Shown one piece after another: positions 1 through 9,051 of a DNA stretch of 64,000 nucleotides (position 1 is the first letter of the stretch; each line of letters begins with the position of its first letter). A program made the translations under genes and the position numbers. Under the pieces are notes generated by a model. That model did no database searches and had not been told where the DNA came from. It saw nothing but the letters and a program-made list of their open reading frames with translations. The stretch comes from Vibrio sinaloensis DSM 21326. GTDB taxonomy: Bacteria > Pseudomonadota > Gammaproteobacteria > Enterobacterales > Vibrionaceae. The DNA lies in contig NZ_AEVT01000018.1 of NCBI RefSeq assembly GCF_000189275.1, positions 62,001-126,000 of the forward strand, read 5' to 3'.

Positions 1-414
1 CATTAATGCTTCGATGGAAAAACCGTAGCCCATCAACCAGCCTTTTCCATCCCCAGCTTGTTGGCAACGCTTCAAATAAGGCACCTGCTGAGCTGCATTG
101 GCTTCAAGACTCAACTCACATTGACCGCCCGCCTCAGATGCGGCTTCAAACACATGGTTATGGTTATCAATAAAACCGGGAAGGAGAAAGCTGCCATCGA
201 GATCGATCACCTGAGTCGACTCATCTTGCCATTGAGCCAGTGCTGATTGCTGACCAATTGCGACGATCTTGCCTTTGGCTATCGCGATGGAATCGGCATT
301 ATTCACACCGTATATATCGGTATTAACCAGTATGGTATCGGCCGTTGAATGAGCAAACGTCACAGGAGTAAGGATGGAAGCGGTAAGGAGAGCAAGCAAA
401 GATCGAAGGCGCAT
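1..414 (-). CDS. Amidohydrolase family protein (5' part only, runs off the window)
   Basis: The minus strand reads open from an ATG at 412-414 to the window edge (138 codons, no stop), so the C-terminal part is missing. The N-terminus looks like a signal peptide (MRLRSLLALLTASILTP then an Ala-rich cleavage region). It is followed by the metal-dependent hydrolase start: a short beta-rich segment, then LPGFIDNHNHVFEAA at about residues 84-98, where the two histidines are the usual first metal ligands of the YtcJ/imidazolonepropionase-like amidohydrolases. The substrate cannot be told. The signal peptide suggests a periplasmic or lipid-anchored enzyme. Confidence 0.75.
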   Translation of the reverse strand, partial: MRLRSLLALLTASILTPVTFAHSTADTILVNTDIYGVNNADSIAIAKGKIVAIGQQSALAQWQDESTQVIDLDGSFLLPGFIDNHNHVFEAASEAGGQCELSLEANAAQQVPYLKRCQQAGDGKGWLMGYGFSIEALM

Positions 415-520
415 GATGAATAATACTCTTATCAACTGATCGCGTTGAGTATATGCGCCCTCAATGAGGTTTGCGAGTTCAATAGGCCAGATTAATGATC
501 GTAACCGTTAGCCCGTCAAC

Positions 521-1087
521 CTACTCGGCAAAGAAGTGGTTAAAGAACGCATCTGAGCGATACAAGTCACCAGAAAAGTTTTGCACTCGTTGAATTTTGC
601 CATCTTTGATTTGATACAGAAGAACCCAGTTTACGTCGATCTGTTCACCTTCTGCTGTACTCCAGCCCCGGTGTGCATCAATCACGTAAGTGTCGTTTGC
701 CGCCAGAATCATCACTTCCGCTTTAAAGCCCGCTTTGCCTAATTGATTGAAGAACCCAACAAACTCATCAATACCGCGTTTTGTGCCAGCTAGCTTATGG
801 CGACCTGGAATATGCCATTCAACATCTTCTGCAACATACTGCTTGAGTGTTTCCATATCACCTGCGCCGTAGGCAGCAAAAAATCCTTGTACTACTTTCA
901 ATGCACTACTCTGCTCTGACCCTTTAGCAACAGGGTTTGCTGGTTTAGGCCAAAGTGTAGGGTTGTTGATTTCGACTGCGTCTTGTATTGCTAGCGTATT
1001 GGTTGATTCTGCAGCGACAGCACTGTTAAAACTCGCCGCGGCAAATAGGCTTAGGAGAAGTGTCTTCAGGCATTTTGTTGTGTTCAT
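521..1087 (-). CDS. Secreted SnoaL-like / nuclear transport factor 2-like protein
   Basis: 188 aa. Residues 1-25 form a signal peptide with an AVAAES-type cleavage site. Residues about 60-185 have the SnoaL/ketosteroid-isomerase-like pattern: VVQGFFAAYGAGDMETL helix, EDVEWHIPG, GTKRGIDEFVGFF and a beta-rich end (VNWVLLYQIKDGKIQRVQNF). Many such proteins are annotated as ketosteroid isomerase-related, but the fold alone does not give an activity. It stands alone on the minus strand with a gap of about 170 bp before manA and its terminator. Periplasmic location is inferred from the signal peptide. Confidence 0.75.
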   Translation of the reverse strand: MNTTKCLKTLLLSLFAAASFNSAVAAESTNTLAIQDAVEINNPTLWPKPANPVAKGSEQSSALKVVQGFFAAYGAGDMETLKQYVAEDVEWHIPGRHKLAGTKRGIDEFVGFFNQLGKAGFKAEVMILAANDTYVIDAHRGWSTAEGEQIDVNWVLLYQIKDGKIQRVQNFSGDLYRSDAFFNHFFAE

Positions 1088-1218
1088 CTGATATCCCTCA
1101 TTACTGGTGAGTAAAGGCTAAATGGTTGCCTCTCGTTATTGGATGAACACAGTATAGAGAGCGCTATTGATTAAAATAAGAACCAGTAATCCTACTTTAT
1201 TATTAGCTTTAAACTAAC

Positions 1219-1241
1219 AAACCCACCAAGGTGGTGGGTTT
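1219..1241 (-). terminator. Hairpin terminator at the end of the manA operon
   Basis: Nine-base-pair inverted repeat AAACCCACC / GGTGGGTTT with a 5-nt loop, 20 nt past the manA stop. In the minus direction it is followed by a T-rich stretch. The symmetric A/T flanks could let it work in both directions. Confidence 0.7.
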
Positions 1242-1260
1242 GATTGATTAAGCATTTTTC

Positions 1261-2448
1261 TCAGTTATAGGCGCGTGCTAGGGTGCCATTACCTTGGTAA
1301 CTGTACATACCTGAATCATTGCTGATAAACACTGACTCACCCGGTTGTAGTCGCAATGCTTGCTGATTGACTTCGACCTGAACCTCCCCCTCAACACAGA
1401 ACAGGATCTCAGCACTGCGGAGGTATTGGTGCTTGATCGCATCATTGGCAGTTAGGATATCAAAGCCAAAGTCATCCACTGGAATTGGGTAGCTCAGCTT
1501 TCCTTCTTTGTAGATTGGTGCCAGCTTAATTTGCTCCGGATTGATCGAAACAAACAAGGTGTTATCAATCAGCTCATCGACATCAATATGCTTGGGCGTT
1601 AAGCCTGCACGCAGCACATTGTCCGAGTTGGCCATGATCTCTAGCCCAGTGCCTTGAACATATGCATGCGGCGTTTCAGCATGAAGGAACATAGCTTCAC
1701 CCGGCGCTAACTCAATCGTGTTAAGAAACAGCGGAGAGAGCAAACCAATATCACCCGGATAGTGCTTGCTAAATTCTGCTACATACTCAAACACTTCACG
1801 CATCAAGGCGGTTTTAGGACCACGTACCACTGCTTGTTCGAGCTGGTCTAATGCGCTGGTTTTTCTCGCCTCATCCAAAGACATTATGGCGGTGAAAAAC
1901 TCACGTAAGCCATAACTGTTAGGTTTTGCCTCAAGCGCACTCACCTCAGTATCTAAGCTTGCCATACCCGCTTGTTGGAACAAGTCGATGATCTGGCTTA
2001 TGGGCCGAAACCCATTCATTGCCTTGTAGAAGGTTAACGCATACACCAGCTCAGGCTTGTGGTTGGGATCTTTGTAGTTCCGATGGGCGGCGTTAAGTGC
2101 AATCCCCTGCTCATTTTCCCGCGCAAATCCTGCCTCTGCTTTGCGCTTACTTGGATGAACCTGAATCGACAACGGCGTTTCTGCCGCGAGCACCTTAAAT
2201 AGGTAAGGCAGCTCACCAAAACGCATTGCAGTGTAATCGCCAAAGATACTTTTGCTGTCTTGGGCAATCACATCGGAAAGTAGTTCTCCCGTTGCAGCAA
2301 CACGCGAACATCCGTTGGGGTGCGCGCCCATCCATATTTCCGCCTGAGGTTGGCAGTCCGAATTATCGATGCCAAACATTTTAGAAATCGACTCTTTGCT
2401 GCCCCACGCGTAGTTTTGAATAACGTTATCCAGCTTGAAAACAGACAT
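1261..2448 (-). CDS. manA: Mannose-6-phosphate isomerase, class I
   Basis: 395 aa, normal length for type I phosphomannose isomerases. It interconverts mannose 6-phosphate and fructose 6-phosphate in the cytoplasm. Visible hallmarks are the N-terminal NYAWGSKESI, the zinc-site QVHP at about 96-99, the downstream NHKPE with its Glu ligand, and the active-site segment with HAETPHAYVQGTGLEIMANSD and RAGLTPKHID. It is the last gene of the minus-strand PTS/mannosidase operon, 9 nt after the IIA gene. There it would turn the mannose 6-phosphate released by the GH38 enzyme into a glycolytic intermediate. An E. coli-type manA would often be a stand-alone gene, so this is likely a dedicated catabolic copy. 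Confidence 0.93.
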   Translation of the reverse strand: MSVFKLDNVIQNYAWGSKESISKMFGIDNSDCQPQAEIWMGAHPNGCSRVAATGELLSDVIAQDSKSIFGDYTAMRFGELPYLFKVLAAETPLSIQVHPSKRKAEAGFARENEQGIALNAAHRNYKDPNHKPELVYALTFYKAMNGFRPISQIIDLFQQAGMASLDTEVSALEAKPNSYGLREFFTAIMSLDEARKTSALDQLEQAVVRGPKTALMREVFEYVAEFSKHYPGDIGLLSPLFLNTIELAPGEAMFLHAETPHAYVQGTGLEIMANSDNVLRAGLTPKHIDVDELIDNTLFVSINPEQIKLAPIYKEGKLSYPIPVDDFGFDILTANDAIKHQYLRSAEILFCVEGEVQVEVNQQALRLQPGESVFISNDSGMYSYQGNGTLARAYN

Positions 2449-2457
2449 AACCCACCA

Positions 2458-3057
2458 TTAGAGCAGCAAGAATAGAAACGCTGAAATTAGGATGCCCGCA
2501 CCCAAAACAATCGGGTATGCAAAGCGGCTAAGATCTTGCGCCAACTCTTCGCAAGAGCTTGAATCATCTTCAACAGGTTCAGCATGATTCTCTGTTTCTT
2601 GCTCTGCACCAAACAGCGCCATCACTTGTTGCGGAGAGTTTGCCGCTTGCAGTTGCTCACGGAATTCATCATCCACTAATGAAGAGGTCAGCGTAGTCAG
2701 CACTTCCATATGGGTCGAGCCTGCTTCTGCTGGCGGAATCGCCAATAGGAAGATCATGGTCACAGGCTCATCGCCATCCAGACCTTTCCACTGCATCTCA
2801 TCTTTAACAAACGCGCAGGCAAACACCGGCTCTTTTACCGCTGGCGACTTGCCATGCGGCACCGCTAAGTATTCACCAAGTGCCGTTGGGCCTTCGTCTT
2901 CACGTTTCAGTACGGCGTCAAGAAACTGGTCGCGGTCAGTTAGCTTGCCCGCTTGATCAATTTTGTCGACCAAGGCATTGATCGCCGCGAAGCGCCCATC
3001 AAAGGTAGCATCGAGCATGATTAGATTTTCAGACGTTAAGTTAGCTAGTTTCATCAT
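2458..3057 (-). CDS. PTS fructose/mannitol-type EIIA with a C-terminal membrane tail
   Basis: 199 aa. Residues 1-150 are a PTS_EIIA_2 domain. The phosphorylated histidine is H68 in AVPHGK, preceded by the usual EGPTALGEYL segment. It carries phosphate from HPr to the EIIB domain of the IIBC protein encoded four genes upstream in the operon. Residues about 178-199 (RFAYPIVLGAGILISAFLFLLL without its last residues) are a hydrophobic helix ending at the stop codon, so the protein looks tail-anchored. This is unusual, as EIIA domains are normally soluble or fused to IIBC. Two adjacent ATGs are possible starts; AGGAG sits better for the second (3054). Confidence 0.85.
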   Translation of the reverse strand: MMKLANLTSENLIMLDATFDGRFAAINALVDKIDQAGKLTDRDQFLDAVLKREDEGPTALGEYLAVPHGKSPAVKEPVFACAFVKDEMQWKGLDGDEPVTMIFLLAIPPAEAGSTHMEVLTTLTSSLVDDEFREQLQAANSPQQVMALFGAEQETENHAEPVEDDSSSCEELAQDLSRFAYPIVLGAGILISAFLFLLL

Positions 3058-3066
3058 AAACTCCTA

Positions 3067-4770
3067 CTACTTCGCTTGCGGCTGAGTCAGCCAAACAAAT
3101 TGATATGGGTTAAGTGTAAATTGCGCGTCGAACTCGCGCTGCGAAATCAGATCCAAACCGCCTGTTGCTAGCGAAACTTCCGCTGCTTGCTCCGATAGAT
3201 TGACCACAAATTGAATCGCACTTTCTCCTTTGCCACGTTTAAGTCCAAACAACCCATGACCTAGCTCTAGCACTTGCTGAGAGGAGCTTGGTGAGAAGGC
3301 TTTTTGCCCTTTACGCAGTTGGAGAAGACGCGTCATTTCACTGTAAACACGGTGACGTAATGAGCCCTCTTCAGCCAGTTCAGTTTCTAGCTGAGCGAAG
3401 TCAAACTTCTCACGGTTAATGCGGCGATTAATGCCCGAATCCAACATGCCTTGTACATCGTTTTCACTACCAAGCAAGCTGTGATAGTAAACCGCAGGCA
3501 CACCGATAAACGAGAGCAAAATGGATTGCGCAGCTAGGAACTTGCTCGCTTTTAACTCATCACTATCACTAGGTTCTGTCACTGCGCTCAAGTAGTTGAT
3601 GTTCAACTCATAAGGCGATTGAGTGCCATCACCGTTATTCTTGTAGTTAACTCGTCCACCTTTGCGTTCGACGTGCTGACACATCATCAGACGTTCGTCA
3701 TCGCTCAAGATCCCTTCGGTTGGGCGCACACCAATCCCATCGTGGCTAGCGAGGAAGTTAAAGTAGGTTGTCTTGCGTCCCGCGTTGAGAGACGCCATCG
3801 CCTCTGCCGTTAAACCTTTCGCCCAAGTTGTTAATACTTGGCTATCTTGGCTTAAGAACGCGTGCAAGGTTAATGGTGGCAATGGGAACTGATACACCAT
3901 ATGTGCTTCATCGCCTTGACCAAAGTAAGAGATGTTCTCTTTGTGCGGTACATTAGTTTCAGTGATCAGCAGAGAACCCGGCATCACCTCGTCAAGCACA
4001 ATGCGCCACAGCTTAATGATTTCGTGAGCTTGCTCTAAATGGATACAGGTCGAGTTCAGTACTTTCCAGATGAAACCAATCGCATCTAAACGAATCGAAC
4101 GACCACCGTTTGCCGCATACATCAGCAAAATATCTATGCTTTCCAGCAGGACTTTGGGGCTCTTAAAGTTAATGTCGATCTGGTCTTCAGAGAAGGTCGT
4201 CCACACATGAGTTGTCTCACCCGAAGCCTTGCTAAACGGTGTTAGGAGCGGTAATGCGCGGGGGCGCGTAACACTCGAATAATCCAGGCTTGGGTCAGAC
4301 TCAATAAAATAATCTTGATAAGCTTCATCACCGGCTAAAAAGCGCTGAAACCAGTCACTGCTTTTAGAGATATGATTAATCACGCAGTCATACATCAAGT
4401 CGAAATTTTCAGCTAATGCGTTAAGCTCGCTCCAGTCGCCTAAGTTAGGATCGACTTTGCGATAATCAACCACACTAAAACCATCGTCTGAGGTGTATGG
4501 GAACATTGGCAAGATATGAATGTTGCTCAATGCGCCTTTCAGGTACTTATCAGCAAAGGTTTTCATCGTCGCTAAGGTTGGCTGGCCTTGCTCTTGAACA
4601 CTATCCCCGTAAGTGATGAGATAAGATGTCGTCTCATCGACCCAGTTGGCGTATTTCGGTGCTTTGCCTTGCCACTTTTCAACCAGAGCTAAGATATTTT
4701 GGGTGATGCTTTCCGCTTGCTCATCACCGTAGAGCAAAGCGACTTTTTGGTAAATTTTCTCGTTGTTCAT
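3067..4770 (-). CDS. GH13_18 sugar phosphorylase (sucrose / glucosylglycerate phosphorylase family)
   Basis: 567 aa from the ATG at 4770, which has GGAG six bases upstream; a longer frame from GTG at 4782 overlaps the mannosidase stop. The fold is the alpha-amylase-type barrel of the sucrose phosphorylase subfamily: HILPMFPYTSDDGFSV, then the nucleophile Asp229 (RLDAIGF), acid/base Glu271 (LLITETN) and third acid Asp344 (ASHDGIG). Family members split a glucoside with phosphate to give glucose 1-phosphate. Placement between a GH38 mannosidase and a PTS favours a glyceryl/glycerate glucoside or its phosphorylated form over sucrose, but this is inference. It sits 9 nt before the IIA gene. Confidence 0.82.
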   Translation of the reverse strand: MNNEKIYQKVALLYGDEQAESITQNILALVEKWQGKAPKYANWVDETTSYLITYGDSVQEQGQPTLATMKTFADKYLKGALSNIHILPMFPYTSDDGFSVVDYRKVDPNLGDWSELNALAENFDLMYDCVINHISKSSDWFQRFLAGDEAYQDYFIESDPSLDYSSVTRPRALPLLTPFSKASGETTHVWTTFSEDQIDINFKSPKVLLESIDILLMYAANGGRSIRLDAIGFIWKVLNSTCIHLEQAHEIIKLWRIVLDEVMPGSLLITETNVPHKENISYFGQGDEAHMVYQFPLPPLTLHAFLSQDSQVLTTWAKGLTAEAMASLNAGRKTTYFNFLASHDGIGVRPTEGILSDDERLMMCQHVERKGGRVNYKNNGDGTQSPYELNINYLSAVTEPSDSDELKASKFLAAQSILLSFIGVPAVYYHSLLGSENDVQGMLDSGINRRINREKFDFAQLETELAEEGSLRHRVYSEMTRLLQLRKGQKAFSPSSSQQVLELGHGLFGLKRGKGESAIQFVVNLSEQAAEVSLATGGLDLISQREFDAQFTLNPYQFVWLTQPQAK

Positions 4771-4781
4771 ACTCTGCTCCA

Positions 4782-7403
4782 CTAGATTTTAAAGCCAATG
4801 CGTAGGTCGATGGAATTGTTCGGTTTGACTGACCACTCTTGTTCCACACTCTGCTCACGGTAGTTCACACGCTCAACCTGAGCAAAATGGGCAAATGCTG
4901 TGGTATCAAGCTGTTGAACTTCCTCTGTGGCATTAAACAGGCGCACAATCACGGCATTATCTTGATAGAAGGCGTGACCAATACTTGAAAGCGTCAGTGG
5001 CTGATTTACTTCAAATAGGCCAAATGACTTCACCGCTGAACGAACATCAAAGCGGACTTGGAAACGTTCGAGGCGATTTTCAAAGCTGTTGAGTGACTGC
5101 TTCTGGTAGCTAAATGGCATATCGAGATATTGGCTTTCTAGAGCTCGCAGCGTTTGATGATTGGCATCTGTCGGCATGGCAATCGAGAAAGCAAAGCTCA
5201 TCGATTTTTGCAGCTGAGCATCTGGCGTATACACCACGGTATTGTTGATACCGGAAGCACGCCCCGGACGCCACAGCAGGTCATCTTTGCCTAGTTTGCC
5301 CGTCGCTTTAAACAGCGTCAGCGCAATCACGTCACTCTGTTCACCAGGTAAAACTTGGAACTCTTTCAGGCCGCGACCATTAATCACCACCGCTTTACCT
5401 GATTGTTCAATCGCAACCGCGCCATCTGTGGTTTCAATATCAATCGGACACTCACGGAAGCGTGCTTGCCAGCCTTCAACACTCGGTGCAATTGGACGCG
5501 TCATCACAGCGAAAGGCTGAGTGGCGACAGATTCCTGGCTTTGTACATCGGAGTTAATCAGTACGCGAACGCGGTGGTCGTACGCCTGATTTACAGTGTG
5601 AATTGCGACTTTTAGCTGCTCGTCGTTGGCATCCAGTGTCAATGTAATTTCAAAACTGGCTTGAACCAGCTCATTACCTGCTTTGCGCGACTCTAAATCT
5701 GAAGGCACAGGCATCGTTGCCAGCAGCGTCATCGTCTGCTCAGTCTCACCGACTTGGCTTGATAACCAAGTCAACTCATTAAGGTAATGTGGTTCGTCTC
5801 CTTCTAAAGGCGAGAAGTCGTAAGAGTCACCATCATCAGCTTGCTCTTCAAAACGCAGCAACTGCTCAATCACGCGGCCTGTCGCTTTGTTGGTTAAGCT
5901 CAGTTCGCCATCTGTCAGCGTGACGGTTAACGCCGCATTTTCAATCGTTTGGACGTCACTGCTCTGCCTAAGCATCGCTGACTCTGACTCAACCACTTGG
6001 AACACTTGGTAGCCCATTGCAGGCAGGTCGGATACTTTCACGTTCAGTTCAAAGCGGTAGTACGGCGGTACGGCGACTTCTTTCTCACCATCTTTGGTTA
6101 CTTCAATGACCTTGCCACCATCTAAGGTCTCACGCGCTAGAATTTCGGTCGCAAGCAAGGCTTTACCATCTGAAAGAGCAATCGACGGGTGCTTAGAGAA
6201 AGCGGTGACTTTAGCAACACCGCTAAATGATGTGATTTGGCCGTTAAAGATCATCACTTCATTGTCATCACATGCACTACTCGCGATCTCTTTCACCACT
6301 AGGTTGTATAAGCCGTGACAGATCTCTTCGGCTTGCTTTAAACGGTGCATGATGTCTGCGTTAGTCGCATCGCTATTACACCCACCCATACTGTCATGGG
6401 CGTGACATTCAAGGATCTTCTTCCAAGCCATATCCACCAGCTCAGTGTGAACTGTGATGCCTTGCGCTTTAGCAATCGCAATCACGACTTCGAGCTTCTT
6501 AAGTAAGAACTGCTCAATCTCGAAGTTCAGCTTTTTAATGTCATAGCGCACAGAGCCAATCGTTTTATGGATACGAGTGTATCGCGGCGCTTTGAATTCA
6601 CCTTGGTAAGTCTCAAACTCACTGCTGTTGCCACGAAGGAAATCAACAAAGCTTTCCATTGATGAGATGGTGTAAATGTCCCCAGCAGGTGAACGTTCGC
6701 TGGCTGCTTGTAAAGTTTCCGGTAGGTTCGGGTCAATGTTGACCTGATCACCACCGGATGGGATCAACACTTCATCGAGACCTGACAACGACTTGATCTT
6801 GTCAATCATCGGGAAGATTTTCTTATCCAGATGCTCTGCATCAGCAATGATGTTTTTCGCCGCGCCGTAACCATGAACTAGGTTGTATGCGTAAATGGAA
6901 TCATCACCTTGCGACTTCCAGAAGAAGTGTGATTTTTCTACGTGTTGGTCGTAATCAATCCCACGCCAGAATACGATGTTATCGATCCCCATTCCCTTGA
7001 ACAGCGTTGGCATTTGCGCGTTATGACCAAAGGTATCCGGTAGATAGCCAACCTTCATGCTGTGGCCGAGTTCTTCTGCGATATGCATACCGTACTTCAG
7101 GTTACGGATAATCGACTCACCTGCCACATTGTAGGTATCGGTCTGAGTATACCAAGGGCCGATAAACAGCTTTTTATCGCTTACCAATTTAGCCATACGC
7201 TCACGCATGTACGGCAGCACTTTCAAGTAATCTTCAACAATCGCCGATTGACCATCTAAGTGGTAGCAGCTGTAGCTTGGTTGATTCTCCAAAGTCTCAA
7301 TCACTTTGGTGAAGTTATAAGTCGCCAGAACGTCACTGTCTTGCTGAGTAAAATACCACTCACGATCCCAGTGAGTGTGAGGAATGACATGTACTTTTGC
7401 CAT
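4782..7403 (-). CDS. mngB: Alpha-mannosidase, GH38 (MngB-like, mannosylglycerate type)
   Basis: 873 aa, close to the size of E. coli MngB (about 877). The N-terminal catalytic domain shows the zinc-binding HTHWD at 9-13, the nucleophile Asp123 in GYLPDTFGH, and a later CHAHDSMGG zinc-ligand segment near residue 328. The C-terminal half is beta-rich, as in GH38. MngB hydrolyses 6-phosphomannosyl-glycerate to mannose 6-phosphate and glycerate. With a PTS permease upstream and manA downstream, the same chemistry is likely here. No signal peptide, so cytoplasmic. The symbol rests on family and context; substrate specificity is not shown by the sequence. Confidence 0.85.
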   Translation of the reverse strand: MAKVHVIPHTHWDREWYFTQQDSDVLATYNFTKVIETLENQPSYSCYHLDGQSAIVEDYLKVLPYMRERMAKLVSDKKLFIGPWYTQTDTYNVAGESIIRNLKYGMHIAEELGHSMKVGYLPDTFGHNAQMPTLFKGMGIDNIVFWRGIDYDQHVEKSHFFWKSQGDDSIYAYNLVHGYGAAKNIIADAEHLDKKIFPMIDKIKSLSGLDEVLIPSGGDQVNIDPNLPETLQAASERSPAGDIYTISSMESFVDFLRGNSSEFETYQGEFKAPRYTRIHKTIGSVRYDIKKLNFEIEQFLLKKLEVVIAIAKAQGITVHTELVDMAWKKILECHAHDSMGGCNSDATNADIMHRLKQAEEICHGLYNLVVKEIASSACDDNEVMIFNGQITSFSGVAKVTAFSKHPSIALSDGKALLATEILARETLDGGKVIEVTKDGEKEVAVPPYYRFELNVKVSDLPAMGYQVFQVVESESAMLRQSSDVQTIENAALTVTLTDGELSLTNKATGRVIEQLLRFEEQADDGDSYDFSPLEGDEPHYLNELTWLSSQVGETEQTMTLLATMPVPSDLESRKAGNELVQASFEITLTLDANDEQLKVAIHTVNQAYDHRVRVLINSDVQSQESVATQPFAVMTRPIAPSVEGWQARFRECPIDIETTDGAVAIEQSGKAVVINGRGLKEFQVLPGEQSDVIALTLFKATGKLGKDDLLWRPGRASGINNTVVYTPDAQLQKSMSFAFSIAMPTDANHQTLRALESQYLDMPFSYQKQSLNSFENRLERFQVRFDVRSAVKSFGLFEVNQPLTLSSIGHAFYQDNAVIVRLFNATEEVQQLDTTAFAHFAQVERVNYREQSVEQEWSVKPNNSIDLRIGFKI

Positions 7404-7434
7404 GGGGAAACTCTCGATAAATTCTTGATAGTTT

Positions 7435-7452
7435 GGGGAGGCGAGCCTCCCC
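7435..7452 (-). promoter_or_regulatory. Intercistronic hairpin between PTS IIBC and mannosidase genes
   Basis: GGGGAGG / CCTCCCC with a CGAG tetraloop, in the 60-nt gap between the IIBC stop and the GH38 start. No U-run follows on the minus strand, so it is unlikely to be a full terminator. A strong GC hairpin here could stabilise the upstream transcript or lower downstream expression. Confidence 0.5.
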
Positions 7453-7463
7453 GCTAGACGTTT

Positions 7464-8867
7464 TTAGGCTTTTGCGTGGTCTGGTTTAGTGCACAGCAGT
7501 AACGCTATAGCGATAAACATAGAACCCGCGATAACAGAAATGGTGTAGCTGATTGGGTCAGAAGATAGGAACCATCCCCAAACGGCTGGTAGTGGTAGGC
7601 TTTGCCATACGTTGAGGACGACAGCCAGTTGCGTACCGATAATTGAACCGAGAATCATGATTGGAATCATCTTCGGATTTTTCAGAATGAATGGAATCGC
7701 ACCTTCTGAGATACCGATTAGGCCAAGCATCAGAGAGGTTTTACCGACCGTACGCTCTTCACTTGAGAAGACTGGTTTGCGGAACTTGCCATCCAGCAGC
7801 GCCGCGATGCCCACACCGATTGGTGGAATAACGATACCCAGCTCACGAGCAATCAGGTCAAATCCTTCACCCATGCCGTTCAAACCAAGCGCAACAGAAC
7901 CTGCGGCTTTGTTGATTGGGCCACCTAAGTCAAAGGCGGTACCTGCGGCAATCACCATTGAGTAGATACCGCGCCCGGCATCACCGGCTTGAGTAAACAG
8001 GTCAATCATCGCAAGGTTTACAGCGCCAAAGAATGGGTTAATCGCGTACTCCATAGTCAGTACCATCACGACGCCCGTCACCGCCGGGACAAGTAGCATG
8101 GTCTTGAGTGTGGTCAGTTCGGTTTTCACCTTAATCACGTCGTTAAGGTAGCGAACCAGATAACCGACAAGGAAACCAATCGCAATCGCACCGAAGAAAC
8201 CAGACGGCGCCCAACCTTCTAAATCAAAAAAGCGCTTATAAGGCTCATCGGTCATCAAGCCGCCGATAAAAGCAGGAATCAGTGCTGGTTTGCCAGCAAT
8301 CGAATACGCGAGGTAACCTGCAAAGATTGGGTACATAAACTTGATGGTCATGAAGCCAAGTTTATCTAAGGTTTGGATAGGCGTACCTGAAATATCGATG
8401 AACTCACCGGTGATTTTGGCAACGGCCATCAACAGACCACCCAACACCACGACCGGCAACATGTAGCTGATACCTGTCATGATATGACCGATAGCCACTT
8501 GGTAAGCCGAACGCTTTTCATCATGCACTTCGACATCTGCGTCTGACTTTTGCTTACCACGTAAAAATACCGTTGGTAACAAATCATCGACGCGCTTGAT
8601 CAGCTCTTGGGTGCGAACCTGAAGTGGATTAGCGTTATCAAAACGCTCCATGTCCATAATCGGCACATCGACCGCCAGCACAACGCCGTCTGCGGTTGCG
8701 ATATCATGGGCAGTCAGTTTATTTTTCACACCATCACTGCCTTGTGTTTCGACTTTAACCTCATAGCCCTGCTTTTCAGCCCAGGCTTTGATTTTTTTAG
8801 CCGCCATAAAGGTGTGTGCAATGCCGGTAGGGCAAGCGGTCACTGCAACGAGTTTTTTCTTACTCAT
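7464..8867 (-). CDS. PTS fructose-family permease, EIIBC (mannosylglycerate-type)
   Basis: 467 aa. Residues 1-100 are a fructose-type EIIB domain with the phospho-accepting Cys12 in TACPTGIAHTFMAAKKI. Residues about 115-460 are the membrane EIIC domain with many hydrophobic helices and glycine-rich loops (GGLLMAVAK, FDLGGPINKAAG). It imports and phosphorylates a sugar or glycoside. E. coli MngA is a IIABC fusion; here the IIA domain is a separate gene at the other end of the operon. First gene of the operon, with its promoter in the 184-bp divergent gap shared with the RpiR-type regulator. Confidence 0.88.
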   Translation of the reverse strand: MSKKKLVAVTACPTGIAHTFMAAKKIKAWAEKQGYEVKVETQGSDGVKNKLTAHDIATADGVVLAVDVPIMDMERFDNANPLQVRTQELIKRVDDLLPTVFLRGKQKSDADVEVHDEKRSAYQVAIGHIMTGISYMLPVVVLGGLLMAVAKITGEFIDISGTPIQTLDKLGFMTIKFMYPIFAGYLAYSIAGKPALIPAFIGGLMTDEPYKRFFDLEGWAPSGFFGAIAIGFLVGYLVRYLNDVIKVKTELTTLKTMLLVPAVTGVVMVLTMEYAINPFFGAVNLAMIDLFTQAGDAGRGIYSMVIAAGTAFDLGGPINKAAGSVALGLNGMGEGFDLIARELGIVIPPIGVGIAALLDGKFRKPVFSSEERTVGKTSLMLGLIGISEGAIPFILKNPKMIPIMILGSIIGTQLAVVLNVWQSLPLPAVWGWFLSSDPISYTISVIAGSMFIAIALLLCTKPDHAKA

Positions 8868-9051
8868 GGTTTTTCACCGTTATACTTATCAACTGCGGCA
8901 AGTATATTTAGCGCTAATGTATCGAGGTACAGTTTCATCGTACAACCCATGTATGACGATACTTTTGTGACAACTATCAAGGTATTTCCTCACTTTTTCC
9001 CGCCTAATAATGACCATTCTGTCACTACGTCTATCAAGCTAAGTGTAAGCG
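8868..9051. promoter_or_regulatory. Divergent promoter region between PTS operon and rpiR-type gene
   Basis: 184 bp between two divergent starts, so it must hold both promoters. It contains the inverted hexamers GTATCG and CGATAC about 37 bp apart (near 8918 and 8958), which could be regulator half-sites. That assignment is weak. Confidence 0.4.

Noticed and set aside
5590..5602. Near-match to parS2 inside the mannosidase gene
   Set aside because: One mismatch (TTTACAGTGTGAA) in a coding region far from the centromere area; probably chance.
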